DNA from: Utricularia gibba
Taxonomy: Eukaryota; Streptophyta; Magnoliopsida; Lamiales; Lentibulariaceae
NCBI GenBank assembly: GCA_002189035.1
Contig: NEEC01000010.1
Span: 3,162,001-3,226,000, forward strand
Direction of reading: 5' to 3'
DNA length: 64,000 bases
Shown here: positions 34,888 to 46,706 of the stretch, piece by piece
Layout: the number at the start of each line of letters is the position of its first letter
Numbering within the stretch: the first letter of the stretch is position 1
Program-made: the position numbers and the translations under genes
Notes under the pieces: generated by a model
What the model was told of the DNA's origin: nothing
Seen by the model: the letters and a program-made list of their open reading frames with translations, nothing else
The model's database searches: none

Positions 34888-36382
34888 ATGGGCGCTGAAG
34901 CAGCGGTGGCTGCCACGGAGACGGTTGCGGTGGCGCTTGATTTGCCGCCTGCCGGAGTTGTAAGCTGTTCTTCCGACTCCCTTGTATCTCACTTATCCTT
35001 CCTTTGCGATTTTCCTTGCTTTTCAGGGTGTTTCTTTGACCGAAAATGGTTGTGATATTTTTGGGAAAACCGGATTGTGCTTTAATTGGGAAGCCCCTTT
35101 TTTCTGCGTGTCTTTTCTTCGTGGTTGATGGGTTGTAGCCGTTTGCTGCGAAAGCAGCTAGGAAGGTTTCCTTTGGTCGGATTAGGCCGCAGTGATTTTG
35201 AACTTAGGGTTTAACTTGCGAATTCCTGTTAATTTTTCATCAGGATGTTGAATACTCCGGAGTTCGCGATTCACAGTTCCTTCCCAGGGTTCGCTCTGGA
35301 AGCTTTGCTGATATTGGACCGCGGAGGTGTATGGAAGATGAGCAAATACGGATAGATGATCTCTCGAGTCACTTGGGATCAGTCGTCAGTTTTCCTGAAC
35401 CAACCTCCTTCTATGGGGTCAGTAGTTATCTCCTGTTCTTGTCGTCTTTCCTGTCTTCACTTGTGATCTTCATTGCGGCATCCTTCTCACTGTTCTTTGT
35501 TTTTTTATTCAATCTTGAAGGTGTTTGATGGCCATGGAGGTCCTGAAGCAGCTGCCTTTGTTCGAAGAAACGCAATCAGATTCTTCTTCGAGGAAGCTGA
35601 TATCCCTCTAGCGTTGCATTATAATGATGAACTTCAGTTGGCTCTTGAGGATTCTTTGAGGAAAGGATTCCTTCTAGCAGACATGGCTTTGTCAACTGAC
35701 TGCAGCATTAGCACTTCTTCAGGAACCACTGCCCTGACTGCTATTGTCATCGGGAGGTACGCATACACACTCCCTTTCTCTCTTTCTGCTGCACTCCAGC
35801 ATTAACCCTTTTTGTTCAACTTTCTCCAGGCTCCTGATGGTAGCTAATGCCGGAGACTGCCGGGCTGTTCTATGCCGGAACGGTGAGGCAATGGACATGT
35901 CCCAGGATCACAGACCAAACTATGAGGCAGAGAGACAGCGTGTGGAGAAAATGGGCGGATTCATCGATGATGGCTACCTGAATGGTATTCTCGCAGTCAC
36001 TAGGGCTCTTGGCGACTGGGACGTGAAGCTGCCCCTGGGTTCCTTCTCCCCACTTATCGCAGAGCCGGAGTTCCAACAAACGATCCTGACGGAGGAGGAT
36101 GAGTTCCTCATACTTGGGTGCGATGGAATCTGGGATGTGATGTCAAGCCAGCAAGCAGTCTCCTTGGTTCGCCGTGGACTCAGACGGCATAATGACCCTG
36201 AGCAAGGCGCCAGGGACCTCGTCATGGAAGCCCTGAGACTGAAAACTTTTGACAACCTCACTGTGATAGTTGTTTGCTTCACATCTTTCGAGCCCTCCGC
36301 CGGAAACCATATGAAGATACGGCGTTGCACCCTTTCTGCGGAGGCCTTGCAAAGTTTGAAGAGTTTCTTGGAGTCCAGCTGA
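34888..36382 (+). CDS. Protein phosphatase 2C (PP2C49/27-like)
   Basis: Metal-dependent Ser/Thr phosphatase. Exons 34888-34959, 35244-35417, 35521-35756, 35830-36382; GT-AG, phases consistent, 344 aa. Motifs in order: [17 protein letters not shown] (about 42-58), VFDGHGG (83-89; metal-binding Asp85, Gly86), [59 protein letters not shown] (metal-binding Asp) and DNLTVIVV. All catalytic acidic residues are present. The fit is with the PP2C subgroup of At3g62260 (from memory), not the ABI1-type clade A: no ABA-receptor-lock Trp context is seen. An ABRE-like G-box upstream suggests stress or ABA control. The protein ends soon after the catalytic domain. Confidence 0.94.
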
Positions 36383-36794
36383 CTGGAGCTCATTTTCCGT
36401 GCTGCTCTTTGCTCCTCCATTTCCGTTTCATTTGCAGGAGGAAGCTCTCATCTTCCCGGCAGAATAACAGAGTGAAGATTGCAGCACTGTGAAGTACGAA
36501 ATTCTTTAAGCACAGACTGAAGAGACGGACTTACTGCCGTTTATAATGACGGATGTAAATATGTATTGATTGGCTGCCCCATGCCATGCAATGCAAAACT
36601 AAGCTGAACCCTTTTTTTATCAGAGGAGAAGCATGGACAGGGATAAACTTGTGTAGCTTGAGGAATCATTGTCCAGCTGACAATGAAAGTTGGCATCAAG
36701 TCATGAATAAAACGCCCCAGAAAAGATAACAGGGAAAGGATAAACCCTAGAAGTTCTGTAAAAGATAACAATGGAATGATGCTTACTGCGGACC
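36383..36794. other. Convergent 3' UTRs of PP2C and ubiquitin-eS31
   Basis: No gene supported. The two genes converge; 412 bp hold both 3' UTRs. No terminator-like or repeated structure noticed. Confidence 0.5.
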
Positions 36795-37446
<652 letters not shown>

Positions 37447-39447
37447 ATGGCGGCTCAGTGCAAATTTTGGCTTCCAAAGAAGAGGAGATTCTGCGCGAAT
37501 ACTCCCCTCGCTGATTCTGTGTAAGCTTCTTCATTTGTGTTCGTCTTCTCTTCGGAAACCCATCAATTCTTCTTTCTAACATGGCTGTGTTGAGATCTTC
37601 AAACTTTCAGATACTGTGGGAATCACACGCAGAGGTCTGATGCAGACTGGATCCCATGTCCAATTGATCCTTCGCAGTAATGAAACCTTGCTTTACTGTA
37701 AACTATCTTGCGACCCCTCTATTCGTTCTGCTACGATAGCCTTTATTTGTAGCCCATTATCTTAACAGCTGTGTGCTGGAGGAAAATCTAAGGTGCCACC
37801 TGAAAAGATGTCCACTGCTGAAACAGTCCCAGTTTCTTAGTCGTCAACCATTCTATCGCAAGGGCATTAATTCTGGCGGAGGAGAAGGGGCAGATGAAAT
37901 TGCAGCTACTTTTACCTCTGAAATGAAAAGGAACATGATCTATGCAATGCCTGTTCCCCAGTTCTTGGAATTGGTGGCGAGGATCAAGGCATGCCATGCT
38001 TCGCTCCTCTGTGATTCTATTCCAGAGTCATATATCACTCCGGAGGCTTGTGGTGTTTGGATCAACAGAGAAGTAGACAGGTAGCTGTCAAGAATGGACC
38101 TTTAATGCCTACAGGGTTTCAATGTATTGCCCCAATGAAAGTGGAGGGAAAATTCATTGGTTTCAGGAAGTTTCCTTACCAAGAGAAGCACGTTCTGCAA
38201 CAAGCATCCATTCTTGGGAATCTGGAAGCACATGGGGCGTTGAAAGATCGTTGTAATGGTCCCTCAGCAAGTGAACAGAGCAGCCAGTGGGGAGATTGTG
38301 ATATCTCTATGGTAGTCGAGTTCGGTGCCGGGAGAGGATACTTGGCACAGATGCTTGCAGACTGCTATGGGATCAAGAAGGTGTTACTGGTGGAACGCAG
38401 GTCCTACAAACTGAAGGTCAGAGCTTAGAGCTAACCATTCACTGCGTTTCTTTGATCCCAACTTTCCACAATTTGAGTGCATCCTGTAGGCCGACCGGAG
38501 CCTGCGGCAGAAGGAAAACTTACAGTTAGAGAGATTGAGAATTGATAGTAAGGTTTTCATTGAAAATGGTGTGCTAAGGCAATCTAGCTTACCTGATAGT
38601 TGATTTGGGTGATGATGTGCTGCATTGCAGTTGAAGACCTTGATATAAAAGCTGTGGAGTCGTTGCAGGAACACACTACGCTGCAGTCGGCAAGCATCTT
38701 TGCGGTCCAGCAACAGGTACTTGAATGCTCTCTGTGTTTGCCTCATAGACCATTGTGTTGAATGTGATGCAGTTTCTTGTAGATGCCACTCTTCGATGCT
38801 GCTGCTGCCCTCAGCAACCTTCTAGTGAAACTTCATGTTGCCGGTTAAGAGGCTTAGCTGTTGCTACATGTTGCCATCATCTCTGCCAATGGAGAACTTA
38901 CATTAGTAGTGTTTTCTCCTTTTGATGCTTTGGCTGCACTGGTGAACCATGGCTTATCAGAGTATTCATTACTCCCTCTGCAGACAAGAAGTTCATGTCA
39001 GAGATGGGATTCACAAAGGAGGAATTCCATGCTCTTTCTTGGTTCACTAGTTGGGCAGTTGATTCCGATCACGGCGGCTCTGAACCTTGTTTGCAAGATT
39101 CCTCAACTCTTCATGAGACAGTGTATGCTTCATTTTCTGTTTGAACTTTGTGTTCCATTGACGAAGATGCTGGGCATTGCAGGGCCGTGGAGACGAAGAT
39201 GGCGTCTGAAGAAGGCGGGGTTGATGGCGTCGTGAGAAATATGCAGTGCGTAGAGCGGGCTGTTCTGGGGAACATGTGCAAGGATATCATTGACACCGGA
39301 AGGGTGATGTGGATGAGGGAGCAAGGATTCAAATGCCGGCTTGTGAAGTACGTTCCGTACAACGTTTCACCGGAAAACCGTCTCTTGGTCGGGCTGCCGG
39401 CCGCCGCCGCCGTGAATGATGGTGGAAGTTCATTTCTCCAGGGATGA
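37447..39447 (+). CDS. TRM13: tRNA 2'-O-methyltransferase TRM13, with one-base frameshift
   Basis: Methylates the ribose of nucleotide 4 in tRNA acceptor stems. Exons 37447-37520, 37611-37676, 37769-38080, 38167-38416, 38490-38547, 38631-38716, 38783-38905, 38984-39122, 39183-39447; GT-AG. The N-terminal CCCH-type finger MAAQCKFWLPKKRRFCANTP is followed by a U11-48K-like CHHC finger (CPIDPSHCVLEENLRCHLKRC). The SAM-binding motif is MVVEFGAGRGYL (about 199-210); RGLAVATCCHHLCQW and FHALSWFTSWAVDSDHG are typical of the family. In exon 6 the written frame departs after ESLQ: one extra base in the G2 at 38668-38669 gives GTHYAAVGKHLCGPAT, the conserved family sequence, and also restores the phase for exon 7. 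Corrected length is about 457 aa. Exons 7-9 are intact in that phase. Confidence 0.93.
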
Positions 39448-39597
39448 GGAAGCTGGAGATGGAAAGTGGTCCCAGTCTCCCGATAAGGCCAATGATTATC
39501 ATGGAATGATTTCTCGAATCTCCGAATTTTCAGCTTCCTTATCCGTTTGCATTCTCACATTTATTTATATGCACTGAAGCCATCACCGGCGGCACCC

Positions 39598-41541
39598 ATG
39601 GACCCTTCCGGAACAATCGTTTACTCCACCGTTGGGCGGCCTTTCTACGGCTTCGACGTCTTCTGTACCCCCTTGCAACCCCCCAACTCGGAAAATGCCG
39701 AGCGGCGCCTCACCGACGGCATCTCCGTCAATTACAACGGCTACTTCGCCGGCGACGATGAAACCGTTGTTTATATTTCTGAAAGAAGTGGATCGTCACG
39801 GGTTTTCATCAATCGCTGTGGAGAGGAACCCCAGGAATTCGATTTCCTAAAAGAGAGTCTCTTTGCTGATCGCCCAATCATCCACCGCGATCGTCTGTAT
39901 TTCATCTCGGCACATCAGCCGCCGGAAAAGCCGTTCAGGAGCTGGTCCGCGCTGTACTCCACCGGGGTCGGTGGAAATCGGGAGTTGGTAAGGTTAACGC
40001 CTTATGGGCACGTTGATTACAGTCCGGCGATCTCGAAATCAGGAGATCTGATTGCTGTGGCTTCGTACGGAGATCGTCCCTGGGGCGGAGAGTTTCATGA
40101 ACTGCAGACTGACATCGTTGTTTTCCGAGTTTCCGATCCTGGGCGCCGGATTCTTGTATGCCAGCACGGTGGTTGGCCGTCGTGGTGCGGCGATTCTCTT
40201 TTATATTTCCATCGTCAAGCAGAAGACGGGTGGTGGTCAATTTTCAGGGTTGATTTGCCCGATGACTTCATGTCCACCGGCGACACACTTGCACCAGCTC
40301 GCATCACGCCGCCAGGGCTGCACTGCTTCACACCGGCGGCGACGCACGACGGAAGAAAAGTCGCTGTTGCGACCAGGCGGAAGGGGAAGAGTTACCGTCA
40401 CATTGAGGTATTTGATTTGGAGTCCCGTGAATTTTCTCCGGTGACGGAACTGCAGAATCCCAATTTCCACCATTACAATCCGTTTGTGTCCCCGGAATCC
40501 ACACTTGTTGGTTATCATCGTTTCAGAGGGAAGAACGCCTCCACCAGCGGTTGCGACTCCACTGTTCCCCACCTCGAGTCAGTCGCTAGTCCCATTCAAA
40601 GTATCCGAATGCTCAGAATCAGCGGCTTTTTTCCTGCCTTCTCACCTTCCGGCGATCTCATCGCGTCCAACCACACTCTTGGAGGGAATATTGCTCTGGA
40701 CATCATCAGATCTGATGGTTCGAAGAGATGGACGTTAGTGAAGAATCGCGTATCCTTCTACATTTCATGGAGCCCAAGCGATGACAACGTCATCTTCACA
40801 TCGATTGGGCCGATATTCGAATCCGCCGCCGGGACTGTGCAGATAGCTCGAGTGACATTCAATCCGGCCGATCTTTCCGATGATATCGACGAGATTCCAG
40901 TGGACATAAAAATCCTGACTAAAGAAGGCACTGGAAACAACGCATTCCCTTCCTGCTCTCCCGACGGCAAATACGTGGTATTTCGATCAGGCAGATCCGG
41001 CCACAAAAACCTCTACATAATCGACTCCTTTGACGGCGAGCATGGCGGAGAAATCCGCCAATTAACCAACGGACCATGGATCGACACTATGCCGAGCTGG
41101 TCGCCTGACGGAAAAATGATAGCATTCTCTTCAAATCGGCACAGACCGGAAAACAGCGAGGTGTTTGGAATATACCTGATCCGACGAGACGGAACGGGGC
41201 TCACGCGGATTACAATCGCCGGATTCGATGAAGAACGGGAGAGACTGAACCATGTATGCTTCAGCGCCGATGGGGAATGGCTGCTCTTCACGTCCAATTT
41301 GGCCGGAGTTACTGCAGATCCAGTGAGTCTCCCCAACCAGTTTCAGCCATACGGCGACTTGTACCTGGCGCGGATCGACGGCAGTGGGTTGCGGCGGCTG
41401 ACTTTCAACGGTTACGAGAATGGTACGCCGGTGTGGTACCCGAAAACGCTTCCCCGAGCTTCAGAGATCAAGAAGGGGAACGACGAGGATGAGCTGGATG
41501 GTCAATTCGTGGAGCCCCACTGGCTTGTATGTGATTTCTGA
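39598..41541 (+). CDS. TolB-like beta-propeller (PD40) protein
   Basis: Single-exon gene, 647 aa, starting MDPSGTIVYSTVGRPFYGFD. The frame is open further upstream but without an ATG. Repeated SPDGK(Y/M)-type blades: SKSGDLIAVASYGD, SPDGKYVVFRSGRSGHKNLY, SPDGKMIAFSSNRHRPENSE, SADGEWLLFTSN, each followed by an LxxIxxDGxxxxxLT unit. These WD40-like PD40 repeats form one or two propellers and resemble bacterial TolB C-terminal domains; plant members are called tolB-related. No signal peptide, protease domain or catalytic motif is seen, so the likely role is binding. It lies 150 bp downstream of TRM13 on the same strand; from memory these two are also adjacent in Arabidopsis (At4g01870/01880). 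Confidence 0.9.
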   Translation: MDPSGTIVYSTVGRPFYGFDVFCTPLQPPNSENAERRLTDGISVNYNGYFAGDDETVVYISERSGSSRVFINRCGEEPQEFDFLKESLFADRPIIHRDRLYFISAHQPPEKPFRSWSALYSTGVGGNRELVRLTPYGHVDYSPAISKSGDLIAVASYGDRPWGGEFHELQTDIVVFRVSDPGRRILVCQHGGWPSWCGDSLLYFHRQAEDGWWSIFRVDLPDDFMSTGDTLAPARITPPGLHCFTPAATHDGRKVAVATRRKGKSYRHIEVFDLESREFSPVTELQNPNFHHYNPFVSPESTLVGYHRFRGKNASTSGCDSTVPHLESVASPIQSIRMLRISGFFPAFSPSGDLIASNHTLGGNIALDIIRSDGSKRWTLVKNRVSFYISWSPSDDNVIFTSIGPIFESAAGTVQIARVTFNPADLSDDIDEIPVDIKILTKEGTGNNAFPSCSPDGKYVVFRSGRSGHKNLYIIDSFDGEHGGEIRQLTNGPWIDTMPSWSPDGKMIAFSSNRHRPENSEVFGIYLIRRDGTGLTRITIAGFDEERERLNHVCFSADGEWLLFTSNLAGVTADPVSLPNQFQPYGDLYLARIDGSGLRRLTFNGYENGTPVWYPKTLPRASEIKKGNDEDELDGQFVEPHWLVCDF

Positions 41542-41679
41542 GTGGTTTATTTCGGGTTAGTCATTGAATAAAATGGGGCTTGGCGTGTACTTAAGAACTA
41601 ATTACTATTTCAATAAAAATAAATAAATAAGTAGCTTATCTCTTTATTTGGCGGATATCCAGGGAAACAGGCGGACGGC

Positions 41680-42590
41680 ATGATGGCCGCCACCGCCTTC
41701 TCGAAAACGGCGGCGGCGTGTTGCTCGCAGAGAGATGAAGTATTCGTGGCCGCAATCCCGCTACGAGCGCCCCGGGGGCCGGCGCAGCTACTCTTCCGCA
41801 CTGCGTATTCTCTCGATTCTTGGAGTTTGCAGCATTACATGGTCATCGTGAAGCCCTCGTCTCCTCGTCCACTCCATCCCGGTTCAGTAAGATCCTGATC
41901 TAGGTTTTCTTTATGAAGGGGGATTTGCGCAATTGAATAGCATAACTAGAGGATTGTGGCGTATCTGCTTGACCTGTGTAATTCTTTTTCGTTGGTATTC
42001 CTCGCTATGAAGAAGAGCCGTCGAATTCGATCTCTCTTCTGCACTCCTGTTCACTGCTCTTCGCCGTCTGCTTTTCTGAAAATGGCGTTCCTGTAGGTTG
42101 TCGCTTACGACTTCCAGCCGCAAGACCCTGAGAGCATAGCAGCGGCCGTGGCTGTGCTGACTGGTATGAAAGTACCAGGTATTTGCATCGCTGCAAAGGA
42201 ATACGCAATTTTCATGAACATCCCAGCTTGTATGAATATGCGCTCCCTAAGGCATGGGATCATGTGCATTTGGCTGGCAGGAGTTATCCTGGAGAGACAG
42301 TTGGAGAAGCTTCCAAAGAGGAAATGCTGGTTCGTTGGTAACTCCAAGGGCGATGCTGTGGGAGCTGCTCAGAGATTCAATCACGGCTGGGAGACTGGTC
42401 TGAGGGTTGGCCAACACGACTGCAGAAATTACTCCCAAGGTACAATATATATACATCACTTCCTTGGCACATAATATGGTTAACAAGGTAACGCAACTAA
42501 CAAAGTTTTTCTTTGGTGGAAGAGCTTGTAGAGTGGTTGACAGGCAGGGAATTCAGGTTGGAGGATCTGAGGAGAGGCAACAATGGGTAG
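41680..42590 (+). CDS. Conserved plant protein of unknown function (about 166 aa)
   Basis: Four exons: 41680-41886, 42097-42163, 42281-42439, 42523-42590; GT-AG with agreeing phases. The N terminus (MMAATAFSKTAAACC, then RAPRGPAQLLFRTAY) is Ala/Ser-rich and could target chloroplast or mitochondrion. The core reads VVAYDFQPQDPESIAAAVAVLTGV, LEKLPKRKCWFVGNSKGDAV, FNHGWETGLRVGQHDCRNYSQ and ELVEWLTGREFRLEDLRRG. I have seen similar plant proteins of this length (YDFQPKDPE, RVGxHDCRDYT) but know no function. Two ATGs in a row begin the frame; the first was used. It converges with the ATG8 gene, stop codons 204 bp apart. Confidence 0.75.
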
Positions 42591-42794
42591 TTCGTTTCCT
42601 GGTTGGGTGTGATTCTTATGCATAGGAAGACCAAGGGAATGTTGCGGCTTGCGGTTGAAACCTTTGTATGGATCAAGAGCTGTGAAGTTCAACAGGCACG
42701 CATAATGCAGAATGATATACATACAGAAGTTGATGAATATACAGCATACAATTGCATTCACAGTTGTTGCGAGTGTACTAACAGGCATGGCGCT

Positions 42795-43948
42795 TCAGGC
42801 GCAACCGAAGGTTTTTTCACTGCTGTAGCACATGTAGAGAAACCCATCATCGTCGTGGTGGTCCTTATAAATGGACTCGATTGAGCTCGCTGCAAAGCCC
42901 AGCGGAAAGGCATACAACAACCATTAGGCAAATGATCAGAATCCATGCCAGACTACTGTAAAAGCAGAAGAAATTGTGGAGAGATGTGTACATGTTTGTG
43001 GCAATGTGTTGTTGACAAAGACAAAGATGGCTTTCCCAGGGTCCAGATGGAGCCGGCCGCTCAGGATGTGGATGAATTGGCCGATACTCATGTCGCGTGG
43101 CACCAGGAACCTACAGCAAAACCAGTCAATACATGTAAAGAATTTCGTACTGCAAACATGGTAACTCATGAAAAGCAACTGTGGATGACTAGTTAGAATA
43201 GTGTTTGCAAATGATTCATCTTCGTTAACAAAGAAATTGAGGCAAATCTAGTGTAACATCCCAGTATTTTTGGTTCTACTTCTGGTACAGAAACCGATTC
43301 AGAAAATTAGCAGTGTGTGTGTGTGAGTCTATGTTTTGTGGAGATTTACAGAGGAACTCACTTTCTCTTCTCCATCTCCGGAAGATCAGATTTCGTGTAC
43401 CTCTCAGCTACCACCTGCAAAAGCCCCATCAACGAGATTCTGGGTGAAAAAACCTACACTATACGCAAAGGATGAAAATGAAACCCTCAACCTCAATCTA
43501 CATACCATTGACGAAGAAGATTATTCATTTCTTTTCTTCAATAAAGAGAACAATGAAAAAACGAGGCATCATATTAGAAATGGAGAAAACGGATATTACA
43601 AACATTTCACTCTCATACCGCCATGTTTGATCTTCCGTCCGAGGTTCACAAACATACGAATCTCATATCTAACTACTAATTACTCCAGATTTGCAAGTAT
43701 TCCAAATCCATACCGGCACTCGAAGAATATCGAAAGATCGAGGAAAACAAAAAACCGATCGAGAAAGAAACGTACAGGGAGCCGATCGGGGTACTTCGCG
43801 ACTATGTCTCTTGATTCTCGCAGCCGTTGCTCTGAAAATTGAGAAATCACGGGATTAGGATGGATGAGTCGAATACGCAGATCTACTAGAGCTGCTAATT
43901 ACCCAACGAGAACTCTTCCTTGAAGGCGAGCGACTTAGCTTTCCCCAT
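42795..43948 (-). CDS. ATG8: Autophagy-related protein ATG8 (ATG8h/i clade)
   Basis: Ubiquitin-like protein conjugated to phosphatidylethanolamine on autophagosomes. Five exons: 43948-43903, 43831-43776, 43414-43362, 43110-42992, 42889-42795; GT-AG, phases consistent, 122 aa. It starts MGKAKSLAFKEEFSL, then RLRESRDIVAKYPDRLP, ERYTKSDLPEMEKRKFLVPRDMSIGQF, LHLDPGKAIFVFVNNTLPQT and YMCYSSEKTFGCA. FVNNTLPQT and MCYSSEKTFG place it in the h/i clade and not with ATG8a-g (FVDN(V/I)LP). The conserved Gly120 is followed by Cys-Ala, so maturation by ATG4 would be needed; Arabidopsis ATG8h and ATG8i, as I recall, end at that Gly. The start at 43948 gives an N terminus a few residues longer than usual. 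Confidence 0.94.
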
Positions 43949-44289
43949 ACCGATCGAAGAGTTACCGACAATTTGATCGGAGCGGCGATCTTCCAAAATG
44001 GGTCTCCGCGAGGAATCGAGAGAATGATTCCCAGCACCGCACGCCAGAATTTAAACGTAATAGTTATATAGACATTTCATTTTCGTCCACACGCCGACGA
44101 AAATAAAATAAAATAATAAAAAAAAAAACACGACAGACGAATCTCTTCATCTCCAAAAGAGCTGAGCCACAGAAAGCTCTTCTTTTTTCTGGCAAACTAT
44201 TTTTTTGGGAAAATTAAAATAGAAGAAGGGATGAATATTTTCGTATTTTCTGGCGATTTTTACCTACAGCTACAAATCCGTCCGTACAT
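43949..44289. other. Spacer between ATG8 and FAM192A genes
   Basis: 341 bp between tandem minus-strand genes, holding the ATG8 promoter and the FAM192A 3' UTR. 44100-44135 is an A-rich simple tract. No other structure noticed. Confidence 0.45.
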
Positions 44290-45893
44290 TCAGTTGTCAT
44301 CATCGCTGCTGTACGAGAGCAAAGCGCTCAGAGCAGACTGCTGGTGTCCGCCTTCAGGAACAGCTGCTGCATGGGAATCCAAAGCCCCCCCTTCTTCTAC
44401 TTTGGCTTTCTTTGCTTGGGGCTTTACTGTCACAAGCAAGCCGGGCAATGGACCGCGTCCACGGCGTTGGCTTTTAGGTGCGGACTCTTTATCCTGCAAA
44501 AGGAATGAGGCACTGGTATCAGCAGTCTCATGCAGGCAGGGAAAAGGGCAGAGATCATTGCGCGACAAGAACGGACTTGGAAATGGGATATGGACTTCAA
44601 ATCATGAGCGGGAAGTGTATGATAACATGATAAAAACCTCGAGTTTTGGAAGTGAAGTGGGCTGCTCCCTTATCTCGTGCACAGTGCTCGATTGTGATGC
44701 CAAAGCAGCCTGAAACCAAACATGAATTGGGTTGTGCCTGCACAGTTCATTGTGAAGGTAGGTATCTGAGATGCACCTTGAAAGAACGTAGTTGTTCCTC
44801 TTCATCTTCTGCCAGTTGCCGTTCATGTTGTTTCCTAGACTGCATGAAGGACACAAAAAACTGTCAGGGGGGAGGGGAGATCATAGAAGAATCTCATACG
44901 ATATAGGAGCAAGCTATTTTCATAGCGCCTGCCTATAGTTTTTTAAGCTCAAATTGCCCTACTGTGCTTTACGAGTTGCATCTTCATCAAAAAAGCATCA
45001 AAATGAGACTCGGGAGTAAGCAGCATAGGCATATTCTCAAGTACGAGAAAGGGAAACTGGTTTCACACATACACTCAACACCAACGAGATCAAACACCGA
45101 GAAATTCAATAGCGAATACAGACTCACGGATTCCAAGTTCTCTAGAAACTCTAACTCATCTTCATCCAGGGCTTTGGGTGGTCCTGCAGCAGAACAATCC
45201 TTCAAATGAAACAATAAGCAAGATCCTCAAATACCAAGCGTATCCTGTCTTAAATTATCACCTCTATTAGTAATTTATTTTCCACAAGGCATGATGTATA
45301 AAATACAGCAAGGTGTATAAACAATAGCAAGTACATGGAAGTAAAATTCTAGATGGCTCGGACTTAGTCTGCGTGGCCGTATAACCAGAAAATAGATAAA
45401 GAGCTCACTGTGCTTGAAGCGCTCATTGAACTCAGCATCCTTCTTATCCTTGTTCTCTTTCAGAATCTGCATTTTACATGAGGGCAGAAAAACTCAAGAA
45501 TGTGTTTCTAATTGGTGACAAAAGAAGTGATAACTTCAGAAAGCTAGTCATACGTCACGAAGTTTCCGGTAAAAAAAACTCAAGGAACGCACCACCGTAT
45601 ACGGAATGCCAGCAATCTCAAATAAATAAAAAAACCGCATCACAAAAATAAATAGACCTCGTAAAGGGACCTATCTCTCTGGGCAGTACCATCATCGACT
45701 CTGGCTCCCCTGGTCCGCCGAGCTTCTTCCAACTAAAACATATTCAGAATGTTACCGCTGAACTCCGGGAAACAGCCAAAGTATAAACAATCAAATACAT
45801 CACGATCGATGCCTGTCAACATCTAGGTATAACCTGGTGCTGCGAAACGAAATCCATCAGCCTCGTCGGCGGCGGTAAGTCCCCGTCCGCCAT
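44290..45893 (-). CDS. FAM192A / NIP30-domain nuclear protein
   Basis: Seven exons: 45893-45834, 45732-45658, 45466-45409, 45183-45128, 44839-44777, 44709-44638, 44493-44290; GT-AG, phases consistent, 195 aa. N terminus MADGDLPPPTRLMDFVSQHQ, then LEEARRTRGARVDDGTAQRD, LKENKDKKDAEFNERFKHRP and PKALDEDELEFLENLESS: this is the NIP30 domain of FAM192A/PSME3-interacting protein and Fyv6, linked in animals to proteasome activator PA28-gamma and in yeast to the spliceosome. The middle is a Glu/Gln coiled-coil-like helix (RKQHERQLAEDEEEQLRSF). The C terminus has GPLPGLLVTVKPQAKKAK and ends SALLSYSSDDDN, an acidic tail as in other members. The role in plants is not known to me. Confidence 0.9.
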
Positions 45894-46706
45894 TCTCAAC
45901 AGTCAGCGGCCAATTTTGGAGAGGGAACCCTGATTCTCCAGAAGCACTGGCGCCGGAAGAAACCGTTGCCGCCTTCCGCTCACGGTCCGCACCTGCTTTC
46001 TTGATTAGTCGATTTACGGATTTCCGATCCCTGTTTACCTTTATTTTCATTTATACAATTTTCAGATATTTTTATCGCCTAACCTCCTTTTCATAATCAC
46101 TGTTTAAAACAGTTTTTTCACTAATAAAAATATAGAAAAAAGAAGGGTATTTATTATTCTACTAACTAAATAACCTTCCCGAAAGAATTTGAATCATTTC
46201 CTATCCGTTAATCAAAGTGGAGTAGAACCGGTGAACCACCCGACCCGATTGAATTCAGTATCGCTCTTTGTTGGGCAGGTTACAAATTTCATAGCACAAG
46301 GCACGCAGGTTCCCAAACATCATCACCAGACTCAAGGGGAAGTTCATACAAGTCACATACATTTAAATGAAACAAGAGGTTTATTATTCAAACTGGGTGT
46401 AGTGAGTGGATCCGGTGACGGTCATCTCCTACCTACAGAAGTCTTGCCGGAGTACGGATGACGCATGGCTTTGATTCATGCTTTGGCTCCGACATCACTG
46501 CATCGCCCAGAGATCAATCATCGTTGCTGAACACAAGAAGCTGCAGGAAGGGGAAGGAAGCATTTTATTCACAAGAAAGGAGCTGCCATAGCAAATGGCA
46601 TCAACCATGATTGCTTGAATGTCATGTAGAGGCACAACCATGGCTGCAAGCAAGCATACTGCAACGAAGATAATGCATAGTAGCTCAGTTTAGTTATGCT
46701 TACCTC
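45894..46706. other. FAM192A promoter and L-cysteine desulfhydrase 3' flank
   Basis: No gene supported. 46060-46190 is AT-rich. An open frame at 46189-46461 has no domain. 46470-46706 is probably 3' UTR of the downstream minus-strand gene. Confidence 0.45.

Noticed and set aside
46189-46461. 90-codon frame between FAM192A and LCD genes
   Set aside because: No domain, no codon bias, lies in AT-rich spacer.
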